Notes under the pieces: generated by a model | The model's input: only the letters and a program-made list of their open reading frames with translations | Database searches by the model: none | Told to the model about the DNA's origin: nothing | Position numbers and translations under genes: made by a program | Assembly: GCA_029562045.1 (NCBI GenBank) | Contig: JAKQWJ010000128.1 | Span: 1 to 8,871 of the forward strand | Reading direction: 5' to 3' | Length of the DNA: 8,871 bases | Source of the DNA: Spirochaetota bacterium | GTDB lineage: Bacteria; Spirochaetota; Spirochaetia; DTKZ01 | Shown here: in pieces, positions 1-5,442 of the stretch | Layout of the letters: each line of letters opens with the position of its first letter | How positions within the stretch are numbered: position 1 is the first letter of the stretch

Positions 1-481
1 TGTCCGGAATGACATGGAGCCGGCGCCCCCGGGTGGTGAGAACCACGCAGAGGCCGTCGGGATAGGCGAAGAGCAGCCTCCCCTCGGGGGTCTCGAACAC
101 CGCCGACGGGGCCGCGCCCCTCCGGGGAGCCTCCGCACCGGCGATCTTTCCCCCGGCGGGGTTGTAGACCTCGAAACCTCCGCCGGTGAAAACGACGACC
201 AGGGCCCCGTCCCCCGTCCGGAGAAAGAGCCGCGGCCGGCCTCCGGTGGACCGGGCCCAGACCACCTCCCCCTGGGGGCCGATCTTCAGCAGAGACCCGC
301 CATCGGTGGCGCAGTAGACCGTCCCGTCCCTGTCCACCGCCGGGGCTCCGACGATTCCTCCGTCGGCGACATGCCGGAAATTCCTCGCCGCCCCCTCGCC
401 GGAGGCGGTCTCCCGGGCCCCGGCGTCTGCCAGGAGGAGGAGGGCCAGGCCCCCCGTCAGGAGGAGGCGGCGAAACGGCAC
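1..481 (-). CDS. Secreted PQQ-like beta-propeller protein, C-terminus beyond left edge
   Basis: About 160 N-terminal residues are visible, read from a GTG start. The first 20 or so residues form a signal peptide: a basic PFRR, then a Leu-rich core (LLLTGGLALLLLADAGA). Next comes a typical PQQ/WD-like blade, GGIVGAPAVDRDGTVYCATD followed by GGSLLKIGPQGEVVWA, matching the usual 'P.v..dGtvY..t..G.l..i...G...W' pattern. Further strand-turn repeats follow (a VFTGGGFEVYNP stretch). Such proteins are exported, often periplasmic, and act as scaffolds or binding domains; no catalytic residue can be named. The GTG was chosen because it begins the signal peptide directly and has GGAGG four bases upstream, a slightly short spacing. 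The gene overlaps the end of the methyltransferase gene by 25 bases, so the two are probably co-transcribed and translationally coupled. The specific function is unknown; the fold assignment is fairly secure, the start less so. Confidence 0.72.
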   Translation of the reverse strand, partial: MPFRRLLLTGGLALLLLADAGARETASGEGAARNFRHVADGGIVGAPAVDRDGTVYCATDGGSLLKIGPQGEVVWARSTGGRPRLFLRTGDGALVVVFTGGGFEVYNPAGGKIAGAEAPRRGAAPSAVFETPEGRLLFAYPDGLCVVLTTRGRRLHVIPD

Positions 482-1665
482 AGGACCTCCAGATGGGAAG
501 TCTGGGGATAGAAATCGTAGACGGTCCAATCCGTCATCTCGTAGGACCCGGCCAGGAGAATCGCCGCGTCCCGCGCCAGGGTGGCGGCGTCGCAGGACAG
601 ATAGATCAGGGCCGGCGGCCGCTCCCGAAGAAGGAAATCCCGCACCGGCGGGGAGAGACCGGAGCGGGGAGGGTCCACCACCACCAGGTCCGGACCAGCG
701 CCCCTGGGAAAACCCCGGCGGCCGCCTGGGGCGGCAAGCCATCTCTCCACGGATCCGGAAAACACCTCCCCCTTCCCCCGGGGAAGATTCTCCCGGGCGT
801 AGGCAGCGGCGACGGGGTTTTCCTCCACCGAAAGCACCCGGTTGAACCGATCCGCCAGGAAAACACCGAAGGTCCCGACCCCGCCGTAGAGGTCCAGCGC
901 GAAGTCTCCGGAGAAGCCCTGAAACACGTCGGCCAGGAGCCTCCGGAGCATGACCAGGTTCCCCTGAAAAAAACAGTCCGTGGACAGGCGAAGCCTTTTT
1001 TCCAGGAGTCTGACCTCGATGTCCCGGTCCCTCCGGACACAGAGTTCTCCCTCGGCGCCGAAGAGGACCGTCCTCCCATGGTCCTGCGGCGGTTTTTCGG
1101 GAAATCGCCCGGCGAAAAAAAGATTTATCTCCGGCGAAGCCACGGGACAGAAGGGGACCTCCACCACCCGATGGGAACCCGCCATTTTGAAACCCCAGTT
1201 TCCATCTCCTGTCCGGTGAACCTGGGCCCGGTTCCGATACCCCAGGGGAGGGGATTCCACAAAGGGGATGCCGCTTCCCTCCTCTCCATCCGCCTCCAGA
1301 CGGACGCCGCCGATCCGGCGGAGAGCCTCCCGGAAGATTTCCTTCTTGATCTTTCCCTGGCTCCGGTAATCCATGTGCTGGAAGTCGCAGCCCCCGCAGA
1401 TGGTAAAAAGCGGGCAGACCGGCTCAACCCTTTCCTCCGACGGGACCAGAACCCGGCTGAGCCGGGCATGGGCGAAATCCCTCCCGCCTTTTTCCAGCGC
1501 CACCTCCACCTCCTCCCCCGGCAGGGTGTAGGGGACGAAGACCACCCGTCCGTCCAGACGTCCCATACCCGCGCCGCGGGAAACGATTTTTTCGATGGTC
1601 AGGCGATGAATTTCCGGTTCAGACACGGGGATGATTGTATCCCATGGACAAAAAAAGGGAAACAT
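457..1665 (-). CDS. rlmD: Iron-sulfur class I SAM-dependent RNA uracil-5-methyltransferase (RlmD/RumA, TrmA family)
   Basis: The 402-residue protein transfers a methyl group from SAM to C5 of a uridine in structured RNA, most likely 23S rRNA. An N-terminal TRAM RNA-binding domain spans about residues 19-75 (IEKIVSRGAGMGR...VFVPYTLPGE). The [4Fe-4S] ligands are Cys84, Cys90 and Cys93 (spacing Cx5CxxC) plus Cys173, as in RumA. The SAM-binding Rossmann motif is LDLYGGVGTFGVFLA (257-271). DPPRSGL (331-337) and the catalytic nucleophile Cys358 in YLSCD follow. The family signature YPQTSHLEV (386-394) supplies the general-base Glu393. No key residue is missing and length is normal for the family. 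The ATG at 1665 has a GGTGA-like ribosome site at good spacing. A GTG 13 codons downstream lacks such a site, but the TRAM domain would tolerate it. The target base (RlmD-type U1939, RlmC-type U747 or dual) cannot be decided from sequence, so the symbol is provisional. Confidence 0.9.
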   Translation of the reverse strand: MFPFFCPWDTIIPVSEPEIHRLTIEKIVSRGAGMGRLDGRVVFVPYTLPGEEVEVALEKGGRDFAHARLSRVLVPSEERVEPVCPLFTICGGCDFQHMDYRSQGKIKKEIFREALRRIGGVRLEADGEEGSGIPFVESPPLGYRNRAQVHRTGDGNWGFKMAGSHRVVEVPFCPVASPEINLFFAGRFPEKPPQDHGRTVLFGAEGELCVRRDRDIEVRLLEKRLRLSTDCFFQGNLVMLRRLLADVFQGFSGDFALDLYGGVGTFGVFLADRFNRVLSVEENPVAAAYARENLPRGKGEVFSGSVERWLAAPGGRRGFPRGAGPDLVVVDPPRSGLSPPVRDFLLRERPPALIYLSCDAATLARDAAILLAGSYEMTDWTVYDFYPQTSHLEVLCRFAASS

Positions 1666-1754
1666 ATCCTTTTCACCAGTGGCAAGACCCGCTTTTTTTT
1701 TATAGTATGGAAAGACGTTTTCTCCGGAGACCCTTCGGCAAAGGAGCGTGCAAG
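1666..1754. promoter_or_regulatory. Divergent promoter region of rex and rlmD, with an imperfect 18-base dyad
   Basis: This 89-base gap between divergent starts is AT-rich compared with its surroundings. On the plus strand TATAGT (1701-1706) is a plausible -10 box for rex, but no good -35 lies 16-18 bases upstream. On the minus strand TATAAA (1699-1704) could serve rlmD, also without a good -35. An imperfect inverted repeat, CTTTTCACCAGTGGCAAG (1669-1686, arms matching at 6 of 8), lies next to the rlmD start and could be an operator. It does not fit the published Rex consensus (TTGTGA-N6-TCACAA or TTGTTAA-N4-TTAACAA) well, so autoregulation by Rex is only a possibility. A strong ribosome site, AAAGGAG (1740-1746), precedes the rex ATG by 8 bases. 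Confidence 0.4.
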
Positions 1755-2399
1755 ATGGGAAAGAAGATCGCCGGCCAGCCGACGATTCGCAGACTGCCGT
1801 CCTACCTGAAAATCATTCAGCAGGCCCACGACGAGGGGCAGTTCTTCATCTCCGGCACCATCATCGCAGGCGAACTGGAGCTGGAACCCATTCAGGTCCG
1901 CAAGGACCTTTCCATCACCGGAATCGTCGGCAAACCCCGGATCGGCTATCCCACCGGGGAGCTGCTGAAAGCCATCCGCCGTTTTCTGCACTGGGATATC
2001 ACCCGGAGGGCCGCGGTGGTCGGCGCCGGGCATCTGGGTCAGGCGATAATCGGCAATCCGGAGTTCGCCCGCCATGGGCTGGACATCCGGGCGGCCTTCG
2101 ACACCGATCCCCGCAAGATCGGAACCCGGGTCAAGGGGGTCGAGGTGCTGTCCATGGAGAGGCTGGAGGAGAAAACCCGGGAACTGGCTCTGGAATTGGC
2201 GGTCCTGACCGTGCCCTCCGCAGCGGCGCAGGAGACGGCGGAGGCCGTGGCGGCCGCGGGAATCCGGGGCATCTGGAACTTCACGAACGTCAAGCTGAAA
2301 CTGCCGGACTCCGTCAGCGTGCAGCAGGAAAACCTTGCCTCCGGCTACGCGGTCCTGTCGGTGCGGATGGGATATCACCGGCCCCGGGGACGGTCATGA
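1755..2399 (+). CDS. rex: Redox-sensing transcriptional repressor Rex
   Basis: This 214-residue protein is the normal length for Rex, the dimeric repressor that binds DNA when NAD+ dominates and lets go when NADH rises. It controls fermentation, hydrogenase and alcohol dehydrogenase genes in many anaerobes and facultative bacteria. Residues 10-60 form the winged-helix domain with hallmark sequences TIRRLPSYLK and VRKDLS. GIVGKPRIGYP is the connecting wing. The Rossmann NAD(H)-binding motif is VVGAGHLGQAI (88-98, GxGxxG). The C-terminal part carries the expected IWNFTNVKL and swapped-helix region. The frame is open upstream to 1635, but the ATG at 1755 is the right start: it has AAAGGAG eight bases upstream and begins just before the conserved helix-turn-helix. 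The stop overlaps the ATG of the next gene (ATGA), so the lipoprotein is translationally coupled to rex. The nearby zinc alcohol dehydrogenase is a conceivable target, but no clear Rex site is seen before it. Confidence 0.93.
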   Translation: MGKKIAGQPTIRRLPSYLKIIQQAHDEGQFFISGTIIAGELELEPIQVRKDLSITGIVGKPRIGYPTGELLKAIRRFLHWDITRRAAVVGAGHLGQAIIGNPEFARHGLDIRAAFDTDPRKIGTRVKGVEVLSMERLEEKTRELALELAVLTVPSAAAQETAEAVAAAGIRGIWNFTNVKLKLPDSVSVQQENLASGYAVLSVRMGYHRPRGRS

Positions 2400-2977
2400 A
2401 AGCGGGAGAGGTTCTCCGGAAGGCGGGACTGGCGATGATCCCGGCGGCGTTCCTCCTGGCCGGATCCTGCGCGGGATTCCCGCCCCGGATCGGTACGGCG
2501 GCGGAAAGCCCGCCACCGGGGACGGAAAGCCCGGCCCCGGGGACCCGGGCCTCTACCCGGGCCTCCGCCCCCCGGACGGAGGAGCAGGTGCTGCGGGAGC
2601 TGCCCCGCCGGGTCCGGGAGTTTCTCGAGGAACTGCGCCGAAAACTCATGGCCGGTGACCTGGCCTGGGTGGCGTCCCGGGCGGAGCCCTCCCATCGGGA
2701 AAGGCATGTCCGGCGCCGGGGCATGGACGACGCGTCCTACCTGGCTCTCCTTATGGATGTGGGCGGATCCTTCGCCCGGGGGGAGAGTCCTCTGGCGCCG
2801 GAACCGGGCTCCTTCGATCTGTCGAAGGTTTCCTCCTTGCGCTTCATGGAAGCCCGCCGTCAGGATTTTTCGTGGGTCGTCACGGGCCTCATGACCGACC
2901 GTCGGGGCAGGAGCATCGATTTTTCCCTGGATGTCCTGGGGGACCTGGAACCCATCATGCTCACCGGGAACCAGTAG
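2396..2977 (+). CDS. Predicted lipoprotein of unknown function, coupled to rex
   Basis: This 193-residue protein starts at an ATG that overlaps the rex stop codon. It has a lipoprotein signal: basic start MKAGEVLRK, hydrophobic core AMIPAAFLLAGS, and Cys25 as the lipidated residue. The lipobox is AGSC, an acceptable but not ideal form (Ala at -3). Residues 37-60 are a Pro/Ser/Thr/Ala-rich linker built from two 7-residue repeats (ESPPPGT, ESPAPGT) and two 4-residue repeats (RAST, RASA). A charged amphipathic helix follows (residues 62-86, many Glu and Arg). The rest is a soluble alpha/beta stretch ending in a likely beta pair (FSWVVTGLMTD, SIDFSLDVLGDLEPIML), resembling small proteins where a helical region precedes a sheet, such as NTF2-like or DUF4878-type lipoproteins. 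I do not recognise the family. Membrane anchoring by lipid is likely; the biochemical role is unknown. Alternative starts are unlikely because of the signal peptide. Confidence 0.75.
   Translation: MKAGEVLRKAGLAMIPAAFLLAGSCAGFPPRIGTAAESPPPGTESPAPGTRASTRASAPRTEEQVLRELPRRVREFLEELRRKLMAGDLAWVASRAEPSHRERHVRRRGMDDASYLALLMDVGGSFARGESPLAPEPGSFDLSKVSSLRFMEARRQDFSWVVTGLMTDRRGRSIDFSLDVLGDLEPIMLTGNQ
2504..2569 (+). repeat. In-frame microrepeats encoding the lipoprotein linker
   Basis: Two adjacent 21-base units (2504-2524 and 2525-2545) encode ESPPPGT and ESPAPGT and differ at only a few bases. They are followed at once by two 12-base units (2546-2557, 2558-2569) encoding RAST and RASA. Both unit lengths are multiples of three, so gain or loss of units would change linker length without breaking the frame. 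Confidence 0.8.
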
Positions 2978-2983
2978 GAACAG

Positions 2984-3100
2984 GCCCGGGCCGGGAGCCC
3001 ATCAACCCCGGGCCGGGAGCCCGGACGGCTCCCGACTGCGGCCCGGGAGTCCGTCAACCCCGGCCCGGGAGCCCGGACGGCTCCCGACTGCGGGCCGGGG
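2984..3100. repeat. 52-base tandem repeat with stem-loops between convergent genes
   Basis: Just after the lipoprotein stop, a GC-rich unit recurs with period 52: CCCGGACGGCTCCCGACTG begins at 3020 and again at 3072. A shortened copy comes first (2986-3009), lacking the hairpin half. Each full copy carries an 8-base perfect stem with a 5-base loop (CGGGAGCC / GGCTCCCG at 3014-3021/3027-3034 and 3066-3073/3079-3086). The position between two convergent genes fits a transcription-ending or mRNA-3'-protecting role in both directions, but there is no T-run, so it is not a canonical intrinsic terminator. Confidence 0.75.
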
Positions 3101-3142
3101 CGGAGGACATGCGCGTCGGGAGCGGGTCCAGCGGCGCCCGGA

Positions 3143-3159
3143 CCCCGGTTCCGCCGGGG
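3143..3159. terminator. GC-rich hairpin downstream of the dehydrogenase gene
   Basis: CCCCGG (3143-3148) pairs perfectly with CCGGGG (3154-3159) across a 5-base loop. It lies 11 bases beyond the second, duplicated dehydrogenase stop, on the side where minus-strand transcription would end. It lacks a T-tract, so Rho-independent termination is uncertain. Confidence 0.35.
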
Positions 3160-3165
3160 CGCAAC

Positions 3166-3269
3166 CGTCCTCAGCGCATTTCCACCACCGCCTTGATGAC
3201 CAGGATTTCCCTGTCTATATCCAGTTTCCGTACACGTCCTCAGCGCATTTCCACCACCGCCTTGATGAC
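3166..3269 (-). repeat. 35-base direct repeat duplicating the dehydrogenase 3' end
   Basis: Bases 3166-3200 and 3235-3269 are identical over 35 positions, with a period of 69. The right copy is the authentic last ten codons (from VIKAVVEMR back to its Val-Ile), the stop and a few bases beyond. The left copy lies downstream of that stop. Similarity fades gradually past the repeat on the coding side (GGAAAnCC shared), which suggests descent from a homologous gene rather than a clean slippage event. Confidence 0.9.
3171..3239 (-). pseudogene. Remnant C-terminal tail of a second dehydrogenase copy
   Basis: Directly after the dehydrogenase TGA, the same frame stays open for 22 codons and ends in a second TGA. 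It reads GRVRKLDIDREIL followed by VIKAVVEMR. The last nine residues are identical to the intact protein's C-terminus, and the residue pattern just before them (DREIL versus KPETG, with a shared Glu) looks like diverged coding sequence. I infer the leftover end of a tandem paralogue removed by recombination. Plain duplication, or a C-terminal extension made by TGA read-through, is also possible but less supported. Confidence 0.35.
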
Positions 3270-4271
3270 TCCGGTTTCCGGCTTCAGCCAGGCGGGGAAA
3301 TCCTGCGCCGCCTTCTCCAGCGAGGCGGTGTGGGTGACAAAGCCCCTGGTGCTGATTCTCCCGCTCTCCAGCCCGGCGATGACGTTCCGGAAGTCTTCGA
3401 AGGTGGCGTTTCTGCTGGCCAGCAGGCTCATCTCCTTGCGATGGAAGAGGGCGTCGGCGAAGGTTATGTCCGCGGTTATCAGACCCGCGTACACCAGGGT
3501 GCCGCCCTGGGAGACGAAATCGAAGGATTTCATCATCGACGCGGCCACTCCCGTGGCGTCGATCACCACCGGGGCGTTTTCCCCGCCCGTCAGATCCGAA
3601 AGGGCCTTGACGGGGTCGGCGGTTTTCGAGTTGATCAGGAGATCCGCCTTCGCCACCTCCTTCGCATAGGCCAGTCTCTTGTCGTTGATGTCCATGGCGA
3701 TCACCCGGGCGCCCCTCTCCTTCAGGCCGTGGATGACACCCAGCCCGATGGGCCCCACGCCCACCACAACGGCGGCCTCACCGGGCCGGGGATTCGCCCG
3801 GCGGACGCTGTGGAAACCTATGGAAAAGCATTCCACCACCGGCAGATCCTCCAGGGACACCCGGCCGGCGGGAACCACATACCCCGCGGGGACGGTGATG
3901 TACTCCTGCATCCCCCCTTCGATGTGGACCCCCAGAACTTTGAGGTCGACGCAGCAGTTGGGCTTCCCTCCCCGGCAGGCGATGCATTTCCCGCAGGCCA
4001 GATACGGCAGGACCGCCACCCGATCTCCTTCCTTGTAGCCCTTGGCCGCCGCCTTCGCCGAAGGGGGGATCTCCGCCACCTCCACCGCCAGTTCGTGCCC
4101 CACCACCCGGGGGTAGGTCAGAAACGGCATGATTCCTTTATAGGCGTGGAGGTCCGAGCCGCAGACCCCCACCCGCAGAACTTTCAGCAGAACCTCCCCT
4201 TCTCCGGGAACAGGTTTCGCCTTTTCCTGAATGGCGACCTCTCCAGGCTTCAACATGACCAAAGCTTTCAT
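3240..4271 (-). CDS. Zinc-dependent MDR-superfamily alcohol/polyol dehydrogenase (RspB/LgoD-like)
   Basis: The 343-residue NAD(P)-dependent dehydrogenase should oxidise a secondary hydroxyl of a polyol, sugar acid or threonine-like substrate in the cytoplasm. Catalytic zinc ligands are Cys37 (VCGSD), His59-Glu60 (GHE) and probably Glu147. The structural zinc lobe is complete: Cys93, Cys96, Cys99 and Cys107. The nucleotide fold has GVGPIG at 171-176, and Asp194 in the AMDIND stretch suggests NAD rather than NADP preference. The KPNCC...LGVHIEGGMQEY block and the LLASRNAT block resemble E. coli RspB and L-galactonate-5-dehydrogenase more than ethanol dehydrogenases; the substrate is not determined. 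The start has GAGGAGG seven bases upstream (4279-4285). The gene stands alone, flanked by repeats on both sides and convergent with the rex pair. Rex regulation is plausible from family knowledge but is not shown by a visible operator. Confidence 0.9.
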   Translation of the reverse strand: MKALVMLKPGEVAIQEKAKPVPGEGEVLLKVLRVGVCGSDLHAYKGIMPFLTYPRVVGHELAVEVAEIPPSAKAAAKGYKEGDRVAVLPYLACGKCIACRGGKPNCCVDLKVLGVHIEGGMQEYITVPAGYVVPAGRVSLEDLPVVECFSIGFHSVRRANPRPGEAAVVVGVGPIGLGVIHGLKERGARVIAMDINDKRLAYAKEVAKADLLINSKTADPVKALSDLTGGENAPVVIDATGVAASMMKSFDFVSQGGTLVYAGLITADITFADALFHRKEMSLLASRNATFEDFRNVIAGLESGRISTRGFVTHTASLEKAAQDFPAWLKPETGVIKAVVEMR

Positions 4272-4285
4272 TGGGTGTCCTCCTC

Positions 4286-4311
4286 GTGGTATTGAGCCAT
4301 ATTATCATGAT
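4286..4311 (-). promoter_or_regulatory. Candidate promoter of the zinc dehydrogenase gene
   Basis: A short AT-rich island lies between the repeat array and the ribosome site. On the minus strand GATAAT (4301-4306) matches the -10 consensus at 5 of 6 and would start transcription about 23 bases before the ATG. No convincing -35 is present; that position falls within the first bases of the 115-base repeat. An 8-base palindrome ATCATGAT (4304-4311) overlaps the site and could bind an activator or repressor. Confidence 0.4.
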
Positions 4312-4544
4312 CCCGGAGCTTGTCCCAGAGCCCCGGTGATTGTCCTGGAACCCCCGGGACCTGTGTCCCGGAGCCGCTGGGGCCTGTGTCCTGGAGTCAG
4401 GATGCCGGGTTTGCCCATGGTCCGCACCCGGAGCTTGTCCCAGAGCCCCGGGGATTGTCCTGGAACCCCCGGGACCTGTGCCCCGGAGCCGCTGGGGCCT
4501 GTGTCCTGGAGTCAGGATGCCGGGTTTGCTCATGGTCCAAACCC
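4312..4544. repeat. Two tandem 115-base units upstream of the dehydrogenase gene
   Basis: Unit one (4312-4426) and unit two (4427-4541) differ at only about five positions, so the duplication is recent. Each unit is itself built from four diverged subunits of about 20-23 bases beginning near 4320, 4340, 4363 and 4386, with consensus KTGTCCYGGAR. Each ends in a shared stretch that includes GGGTTTGCYCATGGTCC. A perfect 7-base stem with a CTGT loop occurs in unit one (4354-4360/4365-4371). In unit two the one change in that stem would be a G-U pair in minus-strand RNA but an A-C mismatch in plus-strand RNA. Together with 4545-4674 it fills the 403-base gap between genes. No protein gene is supported here, although frames stay open because of the GC bias. 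Confidence 0.9.
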
Positions 4545-4566
4545 GGGCCCTGGTCAGGGGCGCTCA

Positions 4567-4672
4567 CCGGGCGGCGCCCGGCGCCCGGTGCCCGGTTTGT
4601 GCCCGGCGCCCGGTGCCCAGTGCCCGGTGCCCAGTGCCCGGTTTGTGTCCGGTTTGTGCCCGGGCGGGGCAC
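4567..4672. repeat. Degenerate heptamer array and terminal hairpin after the ABC operon
   Basis: From about 4572 the sequence is a run of 7-base units of the form YGCCCRG, nearly back to back, interrupted three times by TTTG (TTTGTGCCCGG or TTTGTGTCCGG). The array stops within a few bases of the ATPase stop codon. Its last part forms a hairpin, GTGCCC (4656-4661) with GGGCAC (4667-4672), which would be the first structure in the operon's 3' untranslated RNA. It lacks a T-run. Units are too short and lack spacers, so this is not a CRISPR array. Confidence 0.75.
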
Positions 4673-4674
4673 GG

Positions 4675-5442
4675 TTATGCCGGAGTCCGGGGGGAACCCG
4701 GACCGCAGTCCGGTTCCGCGCCGGGGTCCAGGGCGCGAAATATCCTGCGTTCCAATTCCGGAAAGCCTTCGTGCCCCGGGTACCTCCGACCCCGGGGGAC
4801 GGGGTGGGAGAGATGGAGGCAGACCCGGGCCGGAGGCTGGGACAGCACGAAGATCTCGTCTCCCAGAAGGAGGGCCTCCTCCATGTTGTGGGTGACGAAC
4901 AGGACGGTCTTGGGGTTGGCCTCCAGGGCCGCCTCGAAGGTCCGGATCAAGGACAGCTTCAGCGGCAGGTCCAGGCCCTGGAAGGGCTCGTCCATCAGCA
5001 GGGCCTGGGATTCGAAGATGAAGGCCCGGGCCATGGCGGCCCGCCGGGCCATCCCGCCGGAGAGCTCCGACGGATACTTCCGGGCCGCTCCCGTCAGGGA
5101 AACCTCCTCCAGGCGGGCGGCGATGAGTTCCTTTCTGCGGCTTCGGGGCAGCCCCGGGGGAAGGACGAAATCCAGGTTCTTCTCCACCGTCAGCCAGGGA
5201 AGAAGACGGGGCTCCTGAAAAAGATAGCTCACCCGCGCCTCCACGGGACTCCTGTCCCCCAGAAGGACCTGTCCGGCGTCGGCCTCCAGCAGACCCGAGA
5301 GGAGATTCAGGATGGTGGTTTTGCCGCTCCCCGAGGGGCCCAGAAGGACGCTGACCCTCCCGGCGGGAAAGACCGCCGAGAGGTCCCGGAAAACCGTCAC
5401 GTCGGGGAAGGTTTTGGTCACCCCCTGCAGAACGAGGCTCAT
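4675..5442 (-). CDS. ABC importer ATPase, SsuB/TauB family
   Basis: The 255-residue nucleotide-binding subunit energises uptake of a small organic solute. Seen in order: Walker A GPSGSGKT (35-42), Q-loop Gln76 (LFQEPRLLPW), signature LSGGM (127-131), Walker B ALLMDEP (147-153), D-loop QGLD and H-loop His185 (VTHN). The EPRLLPW stretch after the Q-loop is characteristic of the nitrate/sulfonate/taurine transporter group. The signature continues ARR where most relatives have RQR, a mild departure. The start ATG overlaps the permease stop by four bases (ATGA), indicating translational coupling. The last 18 or so residues (DPGAEPDCGPGSPRTPA) are Pro/Gly-rich, lie beyond the usual fold and run right up to the intergenic repeat, so the tail may be repeat-derived. 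Substrate cannot be assigned. Confidence 0.92.
   Translation of the reverse strand: MSLVLQGVTKTFPDVTVFRDLSAVFPAGRVSVLLGPSGSGKTTILNLLSGLLEADAGQVLLGDRSPVEARVSYLFQEPRLLPWLTVEKNLDFVLPPGLPRSRRKELIAARLEEVSLTGAARKYPSELSGGMARRAAMARAFIFESQALLMDEPFQGLDLPLKLSLIRTFEAALEANPKTVLFVTHNMEEALLLGDEIFVLSQPPARVCLHLSHPVPRGRRYPGHEGFPELERRIFRALDPGAEPDCGPGSPRTPA

Noticed and set aside
493..1809. Long plus-strand open frame of 438 codons opposite the methyltransferase gene
   Set aside because: It is antisense to a gene with complete family motifs. Its product is Pro/Gly/Arg-rich with no recognisable domain, as expected from GC bias.
4312..4672. CRISPR array
   Set aside because: Units are contiguous or nested, with no unique spacers of uniform length, and no cas genes are present.
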